Under the pieces are notes generated by a model, which saw only the letters and a program-made list of their open reading frames with translations, did no database searches and was not told the origin of the DNA. A program made the position numbers and the translations under genes. 64,000 nucleotides of DNA from Mya arenaria (Eukaryota > Mollusca > Bivalvia > Myida > Myidae), in assembly GCF_026914265.1 (NCBI RefSeq), contig NC_069136.1, positions 34,464,406-34,528,405 on the forward strand. Direction: 5' to 3'. Every line of letters begins with the position of its first letter. Position 1 is the first letter of the stretch. Shown one piece after another: positions 1 to 11,724 of the stretch.

Positions 1-1511
1 TTGGACGAGCACATTTTGTAGTGTTTAAGTCTAACTTATGCAGGTCAATGTTAAAAAAGTGACCCACGGAGTGTTGACTACATACATCTACATAGCTTCC
101 AGGTTGTATTGTCGATAGCTACAAAGAAAATACCACAATCCAGTGACTTGAATTCGGACAAGAAGATTTTAAATGTGTTCACTTGTATATTTTTATGACA
201 AACAAGTAAACATCCTAAGAGCAACTGTTGACCATTGGTAAATTTGAAATATCTTTGTTAATTGTTATAGGTCATGGTTCATACAAATATATGGCAATAA
301 GATTTGTTATGTTTAGGTCGTCATGAGAATTCACGTGCAGTTCGGCTTAAAATGTCCCAATAAATGGACAAACAATTTTTACGGATTTCAAAGACCTTTA
401 TTTGTCATGCATTGAGATGTCAAAGAATACATTTTGTATAACATACATACAGACAAAAATGATGGTTTTAAGAAATTACGAAATTTTACCTTCAACTCAT
501 GCTAAAGTGAATTAATATGTCGAAATATATGTAATTCTGCTATTGCAAATATAAGTCATGCTGCATTTAAAATACCAGGTTATCAAACATCTTTAAAAAA
601 ATCATCGGAATACGAACGGCTGATCGACTTACTCCGTTGTTCTACACGTTCAGATGTAGATTAACGAAATCGGTCAGCCGTAATTGAATCATTGAAGCTA
701 CTTACATGGGGTTTTCTATATGAAAAATCGCATAATATCAGCAAAGATAATGCAAGAGTTTGTGTGCATTTTGATGGCTAAACAGATCTGACACTGCAGT
801 TCAGTAAATTTGGCTCCAAATTAGACTTCTTTGAAATAAAAGTAAACTGTTCTGAAACATAAAATATGAAATACAATATGGTATTAAAATCGCCATTGAC
901 GAATCTTCATATATCAGTCTAAAATAGCCATTTTTGTTCAAAGATAAGATTAATGATAAAACTCAAACAATTCGTGTCACAATTAAGGACAAACAAATGA
1001 TACAACTGCTTTAAAAATACTCTTGTAAAGAACAGAATTACTGGTTTATAAAATAATTATATACTTCATTTAATTAACATTTTTGACAATAAAAAAGGGA
1101 ATGAGATATCAGCTACTTTTGGTATGGATGAAAATAAGACATAGTCAGTGTTCCTTTTGAATCATACACAAGGGTTCTAAATATTAATTTCCTTGAAGAT
1201 TCTTACATTAGGAGTGCGTATTTAAACAAGAGTTACACAAGCAGATGAATGCGCAACTTTCTTTTCAGTCAATCAAGGGACATTACTCATTTAAGCAAGT
1301 AAGAATTATGGGACTTGATACAAGTCTCCCAAATGCCAAATAGTTAATGGATGCAAGTTTGACCAACATTCATGTTTCTGTGCTCAATGATTACAATGCC
1401 AAGTCTATGACAGTACATCAGCATGTTTAATTTAAAAACAACTCACGAACTAAAACCATCCCTCACAGACAGTCTCTTTATAACAAGTACATATATAGCA
1501 AGTAAAATGGC

Positions 1512-2312
1512 AGAAAACCAAGAGCTGTCACAAAGACAGCGCCCTCGACTATTCCGCGGCTTTTTTGTTTTGGGGTGGCAAAGTTTTAGTGATACATACA
1601 CGTATCACTGTATTTTACATTAGATCATAACCCAAAACCTTAAATTCTTTTTCGAATAATAAATGGGCAAAATTTATGTTATATTCAAATAGAGTTATCG
1701 AAGGTTGGATGGTTGGGGCCTTTGTATAAAATGTCAATGCAAAACATGATATATTTGCAGTTAAATGTGGTGACATTTGAACACACAAAACCTTAAACAA
1801 GGTTTTTAAGTCTAGGTTATCTTACATTGTTATTTAAGTTAGTTGAATGGTTGAGTAGCATTGTTTAAAGTCTCAATGTAATATCATGTAACAGCAAGTA
1901 GTTGCTGAGATATTAACCTATGTATGCTAACATACAAAACCTTAACTGAAATTTCCAAGTCTAAATCATCTTACTTTGTTATTCATGTAGGTTGGATGGA
2001 TGAGTAGCTTTATTTAAAGTCTCAATGAAATAGTATGTAACAACAAGTAGTTGCTGAGATAACTGTACTTACATGCAAACCCTTAACCAGAATTTTTATA
2101 TGGAGTAATAAAACCCCATAATTTTCATTATATTCAAGAAACATTTATTTTACTTTATTTACTAAGAAGGATGGATAGTTGGGAACACATATCTAAAGTT
2201 TCAATGCAATACATGATGCTGGGAAATGCTTACATACACAAGCTTAACCAAGGTGTGACCCTGATGCCGATGCTTTGGAGAGTAATATAGCTCTTGAACA
2301 GTCAAGCTAATA
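1512..2312. repeat. Dispersed repeat with internal ~145-bp units
   Basis: The element opens with ccaagagctgtcac followed by a ccctcgactattc motif. It then holds three to four diverged tandem units of about 145 bp, each with 'ggttggatggttg', 'tctcaatgcaa' and 'acaaaaccttaacc'. It ends with a gagtaatatagctc motif and a near-complement of the opening (gaacagtcaagct). The same structure occurs at 14994-15672. I recognise this layout as a widespread bivalve repeat from general knowledge, but cannot name a family. Confidence 0.55.
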
Positions 2313-3919
2313 AAGAACACAAAGTGTAACTAAAAATGTTTCATACAAAAATGTAAATGTCTTTGGGGAAAAAAACTAAAAGCAACTGGAATATAAATAC
2401 TACAACACAATGACCAGGTATAAAAAATAAAAGCCATACCTTTCTCAGTGATGCATCCCTTATAAACACGGGTTATACCAACAAAATAGTATAATTACAG
2501 TAAGTATTCATATGCAAATCAGGTATTAGTATCCACATCCATAAGTAATTATCTTATCTAGCAAAAAGCACCAACATGTTTAGTTTAAATAGGTAAGTTA
2601 ACGATAATATGCACTTATAGACATCAAAAACATCTTACTTATGTGCATACTATATGTGTTTCATTTAAAATTATTTAATGATTCAAATTTGAAAAATCAC
2701 CAATAACTGTTATAAAAAGCATATGTTGTGATGTGGTATGTTTGGCATCAAATCAAACTTTCCATATACTATGCCTTAACACGTTGCTATAAAGTTTGCT
2801 AAATATTTGACAAGATGTGACTAAGAAAAGGATTAATCATATTTCGAAAATTTAAGTTGAAGTGCGGTCACAGAAAAAATAAGGGCAATAACTGTGGAGT
2901 CAATTGTGCGAATGTGCTATTGATGAAATTCCGTTAAGATATTATGCCAAAAACAATGCGGCAAAGTTTGGTCAAGATTCCTATATGTCTGCCAAGCCGT
3001 TCGACTCGGTCTGCCATGCCGCAGTTAGCATAAAAACTGGGCTGTAGTGTTTTTCAACCTTACTATCGACATAACTGGTCAATCAGTGAAAAACAATCGT
3101 TATGCACAGGGATAACATACATTTAATCTCGTATGACAAAATCTTAAGCTTTTTGTCAAGGAACTTTTAAATTTAAAATTAATCAGTGCACTAGTAAAGA
3201 GAATCAAACAATAGAACAATTATTTGGAACCACAATCATGTAATATTTCCATAAATACAGTCACACAGAGTACCCCTTTGTTACAAAAAATGCGGTCATG
3301 TACAAGATCCTTAAAGAAGAACATTGCGGAGCTATAACAATGTTCGACTGTTATTCTGTCTTCATAAAGGGGCATAACTTATTGTTATTAAAATCAGAAT
3401 TGTGTGCCATGTGTACAAGGTTTCATTTCCATATCTTAAAAACAGCTTTTAAGTTACAATCAACCAGGCCAGTTTCAAGAACGGTAACAACACTTAGGGT
3501 ATGACAGTTTTACCCTGAGATTTATTTTTTTCTTAGAAAAACAACAATAGACAACCTAAAACATACCAATATTGCACTTCTCAAAATACCCAGCACCAGT
3601 TACTATGTTAGTTACTATATGTAACTCTTGCAAATTTAAAGTAAAATCAACCCTACAGTTACATCCCTTTAAGTATTATAATAAGCGATAATACGCACTT
3701 CATCTACAGCATTACAATGAATAATATCATGTTGTAAAGCAAGGGGCTTAAATAAGACAAATGTGATCACCTTATTAACACGAGTACAATGTTGTAATGA
3801 CACAAATCAAATACGTCAAATTTCGCGAAGATTAACTATTATTACCTTCAGAATTATACTTTACTTAATATACTAAATATTGTTGTGTAAACAACTTTAC
3901 GATACTAGTTAAAAATATC

Positions 3920-4812
3920 AAGGGCCAATGCAATTTAACCTTTTGCTACAGCTTGTAAGCATCTTTGTGTTTAAAACATAAAGGGCCAATGCAATATGAC
4001 CCTTTGCTACAGCTTGTAAGCATCTTTGTGTTTAAAACATAAAGGGCCAATGCGATATGAACTTTTGCTACATCTTGTAAGCATCTTTGTGTTTAAAACA
4101 TAAAGGGCCAATGCAATATGACCCTTTGCTACAGCTTGTAAGCATCTTTGTGTTTAAAATATAAAGGACCAATGCAATATGACCTTTTGCTACAGCTTGT
4201 AAGCATCTTTGTGTTTAAAACATAAAGGGCCAATGCAATATGACCCTTTGCTACAGCTTGTAAGCATCTTTGTGTTTAAAATACGAAGGGCCAAAGCGAT
4301 ATGACCCTTTGCTATTGCTTGTATGCATCTTTGTGTTTAAAACATAAAGGGCCAATGCGATATGATCTTTAGCTACAGCTTGTAAGCATCTTTGTGTTTA
4401 AAACATAAAGGGCCAAAGCGATATGACCTTTTGCTACAGCTTGTAAGCATCTTTGTGTTTAAAACATAAAGGGCCAATGCGATATGATCTTTAGCTACAG
4501 CTTGTAAGCATCCTTGTGTTTAAAATATAAAGGGCCAATGCAATTCAACCTTTTGCTACAGCTTGTAAGCATCTTTGTGTTTAAAATATAAAGGGCCAAT
4601 GCAATATGACCTTTTGCTACAGCTTGTAAGCATCTTTGTGTTTAAAATATTAAGGGCCAATGCAATATGACCTTTTTGCTACAACTTGTCAGCATCTTTG
4701 TATTTAAAATACGAAGAGCCAATGCGATATGACATTTCCTACAGCCTTTAAGCATCTTTGTGTTTAAAATATAAAGAGCCAATGCGATATGACCTTTTGC
4801 TATAGCTATTTA
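3920..4812. repeat. 61-bp minisatellite, copy 1 (about 14 units)
   Basis: Successive 'catctttgtgtttaaaa' marks fall at 3960, 4021 and 4082, giving a strict 61-bp period. Each unit contains 'gggccaatgcaatatgacc' and 'tttgctacagcttgtaag'. The last units, near 4680-4800, are more diverged. The homologous array in copy 2 is about three times longer. Confidence 0.95.
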
Positions 4813-5489
4813 AAATGATACCAAAATTGTGCGTAGGGTGACTTTATTGAATGAAATATTTGGCGTATATAACCGTCCATCAAAACTGTTTCAATACAAG
4901 ACATATATATGAATTTTGCTGAAAAATGCTAAAATATGCCAACCACGTATCAAATGTAAATCACTCTTACATTTACAACTGGCAAAATAGGAACGAATGC
5001 TTCAAAACAAGCATTCACAACCTATGTACAATGAAGGCAAAAATACATTCATAAATAAAAGCAGTGCTATTAAATAAACATCTTGACAAAAATAATGTCT
5101 TTATATATATATATAAACATTTTGGTGAAATATAAGTTTGGTTTTCTGGTTATACAGCAAGATTCATTCCATTCAAAAACGTTATAAAGTTTTGAAAGAG
5201 ATTCTAATTGTGTTTATCTGGAAGCACCCTTTGTGACAAATCGCTGTGCAATATACTGTAGTAGATCAGTCCAAGAGTTATCGCGCATTTTGTCTGATAT
5301 ATTTTGTTACTTGGGCTGCAACAACCGGTTTCTGCTTTCCATCGTTTTCATGGTATTGAATCTTAAATCCAAGTGATCCAGGCTATAATTATTGGATTGA
5401 CCGGATGATACTATACCGATCAACAATTGCCTATTGTATACATACGTGTGTTAAAAGCTTGCCGCATGACCATTTCTAGAGTAAAAATG

Positions 5490-6925
5490 TATATGTATAA
5501 CGTTCACCAGTGTATGAAACATAATACAGAGTCGTGCGTTCACCAGAGAATGTATATAAGTAACTTGAAACAGAGTTGCACGTTCACCAGAGTATGTACA
5601 AGAGTAACTTGACACAGAATCGCAAGTTCACCAGAGAATAAACATGAGTAGCTTGACACAGAGTCGCATGTTCACCAGACTATGTACGTGAGTAACTTGA
5701 CACAGAGTCGCACGTTCACTACAGTATGTACATGAGTAACTTGACACAGGGTCGCACGTTCACCAGAGTATGTCCATGAGTAACTTGACACAGAGTCATA
5801 CGTTCACCAGAATATCTTCATGAGTAGCTTGACACATAGTCACTCGTTCACCAGATTATGTACAAGAGTAACTTGATACAGAGTCGCACGTTCACCAGAG
5901 TATGTACATGACTTACTTGACACAGAGTCGCACGTTCACCAGATTATGAACATGAGTCACTTGAAACAGGGTCGCGCGTTCACCAGAGTATGTACATGAG
6001 TAACTTGACACAGGGTCGCACGTTCACCAGAGTATGTACATGATTCACTTGAAACAGTGTCGCGCGTTCACCAGAGTATGTCCATGAGTAACTTGACACA
6101 GAGTCATACGTTCACCAGAATATCTTCATGAGTAGCTAGACACATAGTCACTCGTTCACCAGATTATGTACAAGAGTAACTTGATACAGAGTCGCACGTT
6201 CACCAGAGTATGTACATGACTTACTTGACACAGAGTCGCACGTTCACCAGATTATGAACATGAGTAACTTGAAACAGAGCCGCGCGTTCACCAGAGTATG
6301 TACATGAGTAACTTGACACAGAGCTGCGCGTCCACTAGTGTATGTACATGAGTAACTTGACACAGAGTCGCACGTTCACCAGAGTATGTACATGAGTAAC
6401 TTGACACAGAGTCATTCGTTCACCAGAATATCTTCATGAGTAGCTAGACCCATAGTCACTCGTTCACCAGATTATGTACAAGAGTAACTTGACACAGAGT
6501 CACACGTTCACCAGAGTATGTACATGAGTAACTTGACACAGAGCCGCGCGTTCACCAGAGTATGTACATGAGTAACTTGACACAGAGCCGCGCGTTCACC
6601 AGAGTATGTACATGAGTCACTTGACACAGAGCCGCGCGTTCACCAGAGTATGTACATGAGTAACTTGACACAGAGCCGCGCGTTCACCAGAGTATGTACA
6701 TGAGTAACTTGACACATAGTCACTCGTTCACCAGAGTATGTACATGAGTCACTTGATACAGAGTCGCACGTTCACCAGCGTATGTGCATGAGCAACTTGA
6801 CACTGAGTCGTGTCTTCACTATAGTATGAACACGAATAACTTAACACAGAGTCGCGCCTTCACCAGAGTATGTACATGATAAACTTGACACTGAGCGCGT
6901 TCACCAGAGTATAAACATGAGTAAC
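5490..6925. repeat. 44-bp minisatellite, copy 1 (about 32 units)
   Basis: The unit contains 'cgttcaccagagtatg' and 'tacatgagtaacttgacac' with a 44-bp period. A variant block bearing 'gagtcatacgttcaccag' and 'aatatcttcatgagtagct' starts at about 5791, 6099 and 6407, exactly 308 bp (seven units) apart. This shows a higher-order repeat. Short ORFs over this array are repeat translation. Confidence 0.95.
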
Positions 6926-8634
6926 TAAAGCCAACCATACCTTTACATCAGTATTATAATTATGTTTGTACATAAGTTACTTGACACATAGTCACGCGTT
7001 CACTCTACCTTTCACATGAGTTACCCGACACAGAGTCGTCGTGCATTTACCAGAGTATGTACTTTATTAACATTATCTGTTTATCTATCTATCAGCCTGC
7101 CTGTCTGTCTGGATACATGTCTGTATGTCCGAATCACACTATGAACGGATACAATATAATAGAATCTGCTTAATCCTTGAGACGGAGCAATAGGAGACAC
7201 CAGATATACCAGAAACAGATCCACACCCGGTATAATATTAAGAAGTGCTTAATCAATATGTAACGTTTACTGTCAACTTTAGCTTCGACTGTAGACCATG
7301 TAATCAAAACCTGGACTTTCAACAGACAACCGTATCTATTGTTATGCCATTAAAAGCAAGCTCCACACAATATCGCTTTGGTTTAAATTGTATTTTTATA
7401 TTTTAATATAGAAGGTATCGTTACAAAAACCAAACCAGACCGCCGTATCTATTTTGTATTTCTGAATGATTTCAGCTGTCAGTATCTAAGTGTAAACACT
7501 TCTAATGATTTGTCACACTTCGTAATGAAATTAAGAAAGTGCATTTTACAAACCATGAGCGAGTCCCTTTAATAACAAACGTAATACATTAGCTTAATTT
7601 GTTATTCAATATCGTGTAAAATTGAATTACTTTATGCATTAAAGACAAAACAGTCTTTAACTACTTTTGAGCGAAAGGATTTATTTGTATATGATGGAGT
7701 TATATGATTATAACATTTTAATAAATGAGAATGCAACTTTCGTGTTATATTTAATGAACATTTTAACTAACTGAATACATCAACAGTGCAACCGTGTTGG
7801 TTTTAGCTCGCGAACAAAGTATTTTTTTAGTTGAAAGGTTATTATTAAAAATCATATATCGGAAAGCCACGTCATCTCATAAATATTAGTTAAGTATTAT
7901 GAAACCTAAAAACACCCACAATGTTATTGTTTTTATGGATTTAAAAAAAATACACTCTTTAGTTTAGTTTATTCAAACCATATTAGATGATCAGAAACCA
8001 TCAGGTCGAAGTGTTATTTTAAGACGCAACAATAAGGTTAATACATCTTTTAGATTTATGGCTACGTGGCCACATATTCCATAGTTAAAATAGAGCCAAA
8101 ATTATTAAAACATAAACTGTCGAAACTCGCTATCTTGAACTAACTCTGTTATCTAAATGTTCTGGTTATTTCGAAAGCGTTGGGTTAATTGAGACAAGTT
8201 CTGAATTCGGTTGTATCGGATGTTCGTTATCTCGAAGTTTTTCCCGAAGACCCAACTTCTTCGACATAGCGACTTTTGACTGTATATACTATTGGATGTA
8301 TATTTCCCTTACTATAAATTAAGGTTAACATATAACTTTATATGCTACCATGTAAACTAATCAGACTATTGTGTTATCAAAACTTTCGTTTTACACCCCA
8401 ACAATACGTTATATACAGGAAAACAATCTTAAAGAAAAATAAAATATACAAAATAAAATTAATGTATTATCTTAAATCTTAAGCATTTAAATTTACATTC
8501 TTGGATTGAATCCGTACACAAATATATTTTGTGGAATAATTCTACAGCGATTGTTGATGTTGTTGTTTATCCGGATAATAAGATAACTATAATTGTTTTA
8601 CAATGTTAAAAGTAAAATAGGGTACGTAGGTAGG

Positions 8635-8780
8635 CACCACCACCATCATCAGCAGCAGCAGCAGCAACAACAGCAGCATCATCATCATCATCCGTATCAG
8701 CATCATACCCACCATCATCATCATCACCAGCAGCAGCAGCAGTGGTACACCAACCACCACCATCATCACCTCCACCATGG
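8635..8780. repeat. CAC/CAG/CAT triplet-repeat patch
   Basis: Imperfect runs of cac, cat and cag read as alternating His and Gln on the plus strand and as Met/Val/Leu runs on the minus strand. The matching position in copy 2 (26655-26742) is a plain atc repeat and copy 3 has a short cagcagcag run near 33700. The patch is therefore a fluctuating microsatellite rather than a conserved protein. Confidence 0.8.
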
Positions 8781-8879
8781 CACAGAGAATCGTCTGGTGG
8801 GGTTTTCTTGTTTGTATCTAAGCTTTGACCTTGTCACTTATAGATCTCTCCTTACATATAGTACTTAAGTTATATAGTT

Positions 8880-9085
8880 CCTTCGAAACCTCGACTATGA
8901 CTTTTCGACATTGAAACTTTGGCTATGAAATTTTGAAAATGGCACGTTGGCTATGACATTTCCATATTGAAAAACTTGGCTGTGACATTTCGACATTGAT
9001 ACTTTGGCTTTGACATTTCGACATTGACAGTTCGTCTATGATATTTCGTCATTTGCACTTTAATTTTGTCATTTCGACGTGACAT
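8880..9085. repeat. Short 28-bp-type repeat stretch, copy 1
   Basis: Diverged units of 'ggctatgacatttcgacatt' plus 'gaaactttg' repeat here about seven times. They belong to the family that forms the large array at 29690-33290, and occur in the same place relative to the following flank in all three copies. Confidence 0.7.
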
Positions 9086-9089
9086 TTAT

Positions 9090-9800
9090 ATAATTATTTT
9101 CATTAATAAACCAATTCCAAAGAGTTAGACTGTATTTTAAGACACCGTATAGAGAAGCAACTTTCTTTAATCGCAATACAATCTCAATATTATTAGGTAG
9201 CTAAATCAATCCAAAAAAAGAGTGACTATAACTAAACATCCATTTTTATACAAGAGCAAGAAATAATAAAATTGTGCAGCATGAAAATCTTTTCTGGCGG
9301 GGAACTTTAAAGGAGTCGAATTAAGGAGGTAAATAAGGAACGTATGAGGAGTAAACTCAGGAGGTTAAAAGGAGTGAAATCAGGTGATTATAGTTTAAAA
9401 ATGTTTTATTTGATATAGGGTAAGGATATTGCACTGTGCTTTTTTTCAAAAATAACATAAAAGATGTTCGTCGACATCACGGTATTATTATCAAGAAATG
9501 AACCTCGAATTCATCTAAAAGTAATTGACCCACTACCATGGTGATTAAAATAATACACGAACGAGAAGCGCGAATTATGTATAATTTTAGTAGCAACACC
9601 AGCATCCTGAACGACTCGCACCTTATAACTGATAGTATATTTACCCAAAATACAAAATTAATCGAAGTATTATACTTTCTATCATGTATTGCGTTTGTTA
9701 AAGTTTCTCTTACACTTTAGTAAATACAATACTCTGGAAGCCGTTTCATAAAGAGTGTAAAGAATTTCGTTTGTACCTTTCCTAAGGGTGTTTCATCATT
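9090..9800. other. Conserved 3' flank of the TRIM-like module, copy 1
   Basis: This flank is shared with 26850-27912 and 33290-34440. Recognisable marks are 'gcggggaactttaaaggagt', a run of 'aggagtaaa' phrases, and an ATG-led block at 9538 (atggtgattaaaataatac) followed by 'caacaccagcatcctgaacg'. The block is open for 60 codons at 9538-9720 here, but reading frames are not kept in the other two copies. I therefore do not call it coding. Confidence 0.55.
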
Positions 9801-10001
9801 TTTCAATCAATTATATAAAGAAACATAATTATTTTATAAATATATAAGTACAAGACAAATAATGGTCGTTGTTTTTAAAATACATATAATACATATACAT
9901 ATGTAAAACTACAAGAATCTAATTTACAAGCTATTCACAAAATTAATGTTCGAACAGAAAGTTGTATTTACTTTCAAAATAAATTATACAACACACTTGC
10001 A

Positions 10002-10007
10002 TTTATT
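10002..10007 (-). terminator. Poly(A) signal of TRIM-like gene
   Basis: The plus strand reads tttatt, which is AATAAA on the minus strand, 22 bases past the stop codon of the gene at 10030-11724. The paralogue has the same signal at 34577-34582. Confidence 0.5.
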
Positions 10008-10029
10008 TCTAATCTTGACACATACATTT

Positions 10030-11724
10030 TTATTGTATCATTTTAAACAGTTTCAGTTTTTTCATGCCACTCTCACTGTTGGTCACGGCCATTCTCGAGC
10101 CATCCCTGGAGACGGCAACGGCGTACGGAAACTTCATGTCGACGTCACATGACGCCAAAATGTCCCCGTCGGGCGATATCTGGATGACGGAATTCGTGTT
10201 CTTACTGCACACAAACACGGATTCATCAGGGCCAACACATGCACTTTTTAGTTCCCGTAACCGATCATCATTAACCACGCTGCTTGTGCCGGTCACGGTG
10301 TTATACATGATAACTGTGTGAGCAAACCTGTCAATTAGAACAAGCGTATCCCGGGATGGTATGTAGGTACATTTACTTTCATCATGCTTATACGTCTTTC
10401 CAGGAAACTTCACGTTATCAAAGTCGCTCTCCTTGCCGTCTACGTCGAACTTCCTGGCAGGCCGCGGGTCGTCCCAGGTGCTCACTACGAGCGTGCGGTC
10501 GTTCAGGTGACAGATGGAGAAGCAGTTGGTGGACGTGGTCAGCGTCTTCATGAGCGTGATCGTGTTGTCACTGCCCACTGTTAGGAGGAAGATGGTTCGG
10601 ATATCTCCGGCACTGACGGTTACTGCAATATTGTTCTCAGAGTAAGAAGTTACGTCCCTAGGATATGTCTTAAATTTATAAAATGTGTCGAACCTCTTCA
10701 GTGTGTCACTCAACATAAAACATTTCAAGTTCCTGCTATCAACGGCGACGATTCTGCCGTCCGGTAGAAAGTCCACGCCAGAAAACAACGGTTCCTTCTG
10801 GTCGTCCTCTGTCTTCACGAGCTCCATGGTTTTCAACAGCTCCAGACGCACCGCCGATTTTTTATTTAACGAGAATAATGCGACATCAGTAGTTTTTATG
10901 TTTAAAACATTTTCGTTGATTGTTATTCCCACCTTGACGGTGTATTCATTCTTCAACAAAGTGTTCAGTGTTTGCGATGCCTTGACTTGTGTCCTTTTGA
11001 GAATGTGGTTTAGAATGAATATTTCCGTTTCCGTTCCATTCTCGCGAACGCTCTCTGACATTGCCAAGTGCGGCTCAAGTTCTCTCTTCAGGTTTTCAGC
11101 CACTTTTTTCTTCGTATTAAGACGCTCATCTTCCTGTGTGTTATGGTTTGTCATTTCGCTGACTATTTGCGCCTTGGCTTTCTCAATTTTCGTCAATATG
11201 TCTTCCTTGTAAATATCGATTTCTTTTACAATTTCTTCAACTCGCGAAACGTTGTTCAATTGAACTTCCTTGCATTTCATTATAACTTCTGAGGTAGTGA
11301 TAATGGAAGCACGTATCTTTTCCCTTTCATCATCTTTCACATTCTTAGCCAACTTTGCTATTTCGTGAACATCGTTGCATTTTCGATGGTGTGCAATTGC
11401 ACATATTTCACAGCATAAATCGCAATGGTCTTCACAGTAGAACATAAATACTCGTGAGTGTTCTAAACACTGATCTAGTCCCTTCATATCGACCTTTGCC
11501 TTGAATGAATATTTATGGGCAGCCACGATTTGATGTCCATCTACATGTATCTTGTGTACTTCACAACAGTCATCGCATAGATATACCTTGCATGTATTAC
11601 AGAACAACGAAGCCACCTCTGGCCTGTCCCGACGACGACAAGGTTCACACTTGCTCCCGATTCTTCCACCGACGGCGTCACTACCACATTCCTGAATGTT
11701 ATCATCAATTCCTCCGGTAGCCAT
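10030..11724 (-). CDS. B-box / coiled-coil / beta-propeller (TRIM-like) protein
   Basis: This is an uninterrupted single-exon reading frame of 564 residues. Residues 26-64 form a first B-box-like zinc site (C26, C29, C42, C45, C50, C53, H57-H64). Residues 86-120 form a second B-box (C86, H89, C97, H100, C105, C108, H113, H120). A Lys/Glu-rich coiled coil spans roughly 125-235. The C-terminal half, from about 290, has repeated blades with LPDGRIVAVD, SPDGDILASCDVD and SRDGSRMAVTN, typical of an NHL-like propeller. No RING domain precedes the B-boxes, so E3 ligase activity is not expected from this chain alone. Family knowledge: such RING-less TRIM-like proteins are greatly expanded in bivalves, often discussed in innate immunity, but a role here is inference. 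A poly(A) signal follows the stop. A diverged pseudogene copy lies at 34609-36361. The start was chosen because both copies share the N-terminal MATGGIDD. Confidence 0.9.
   Translation of the reverse strand: MATGGIDDNIQECGSDAVGGRIGSKCEPCRRRDRPEVASLFCNTCKVYLCDDCCEVHKIHVDGHQIVAAHKYSFKAKVDMKGLDQCLEHSRVFMFYCEDHCDLCCEICAIAHHRKCNDVHEIAKLAKNVKDDEREKIRASIITTSEVIMKCKEVQLNNVSRVEEIVKEIDIYKEDILTKIEKAKAQIVSEMTNHNTQEDERLNTKKKVAENLKRELEPHLAMSESVRENGTETEIFILNHILKRTQVKASQTLNTLLKNEYTVKVGITINENVLNIKTTDVALFSLNKKSAVRLELLKTMELVKTEDDQKEPLFSGVDFLPDGRIVAVDSRNLKCFMLSDTLKRFDTFYKFKTYPRDVTSYSENNIAVTVSAGDIRTIFLLTVGSDNTITLMKTLTTSTNCFSICHLNDRTLVVSTWDDPRPARKFDVDGKESDFDNVKFPGKTYKHDESKCTYIPSRDTLVLIDRFAHTVIMYNTVTGTSSVVNDDRLRELKSACVGPDESVFVCSKNTNSVIQISPDGDILASCDVDMKFPYAVAVSRDGSRMAVTNSESGMKKLKLFKMIQ

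Larger units (their letters stand above)
1..9800. repeat. Segmental duplication, copy 1
   Basis: This stretch aligns in order with 13132-27912. The first bases (ttggacgagcacattttg) recur at 13132, and the text from about position 60 recurs from about 13553. Shared landmarks in order are a dispersed repeat, a 61-bp minisatellite, a 44-bp minisatellite, a triplet-repeat patch, a short 28-bp repeat stretch, and a flank ending near 9800. Copy 1 lacks the 2.6-kb insertion at 16191-18806 and smaller blocks near 22680-23030 and 25640-25835. Apart from the listed features I see no convincing gene in it; short ORFs here are not supported by homology or codon pattern. The left boundary may lie outside the window. 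Confidence 0.85.

Noticed and set aside
8593..8868. His/Gln-rich 91-codon ORF
   Set aside because: The run lies in a triplet repeat that differs in kind in the other module copies, and the sequence outside the run is not protein-like.
9538..9720. 60-codon ORF in the module flank
   Set aside because: The frame is not preserved in the other two copies although the DNA is conserved; kept only as a non-coding conserved block.
10064..11720. Plus-strand ORFs of up to 175 codons over the TRIM-like gene (likewise at 34660-36398)
   Set aside because: Antisense shadows of the well-supported minus-strand gene and its pseudogene.
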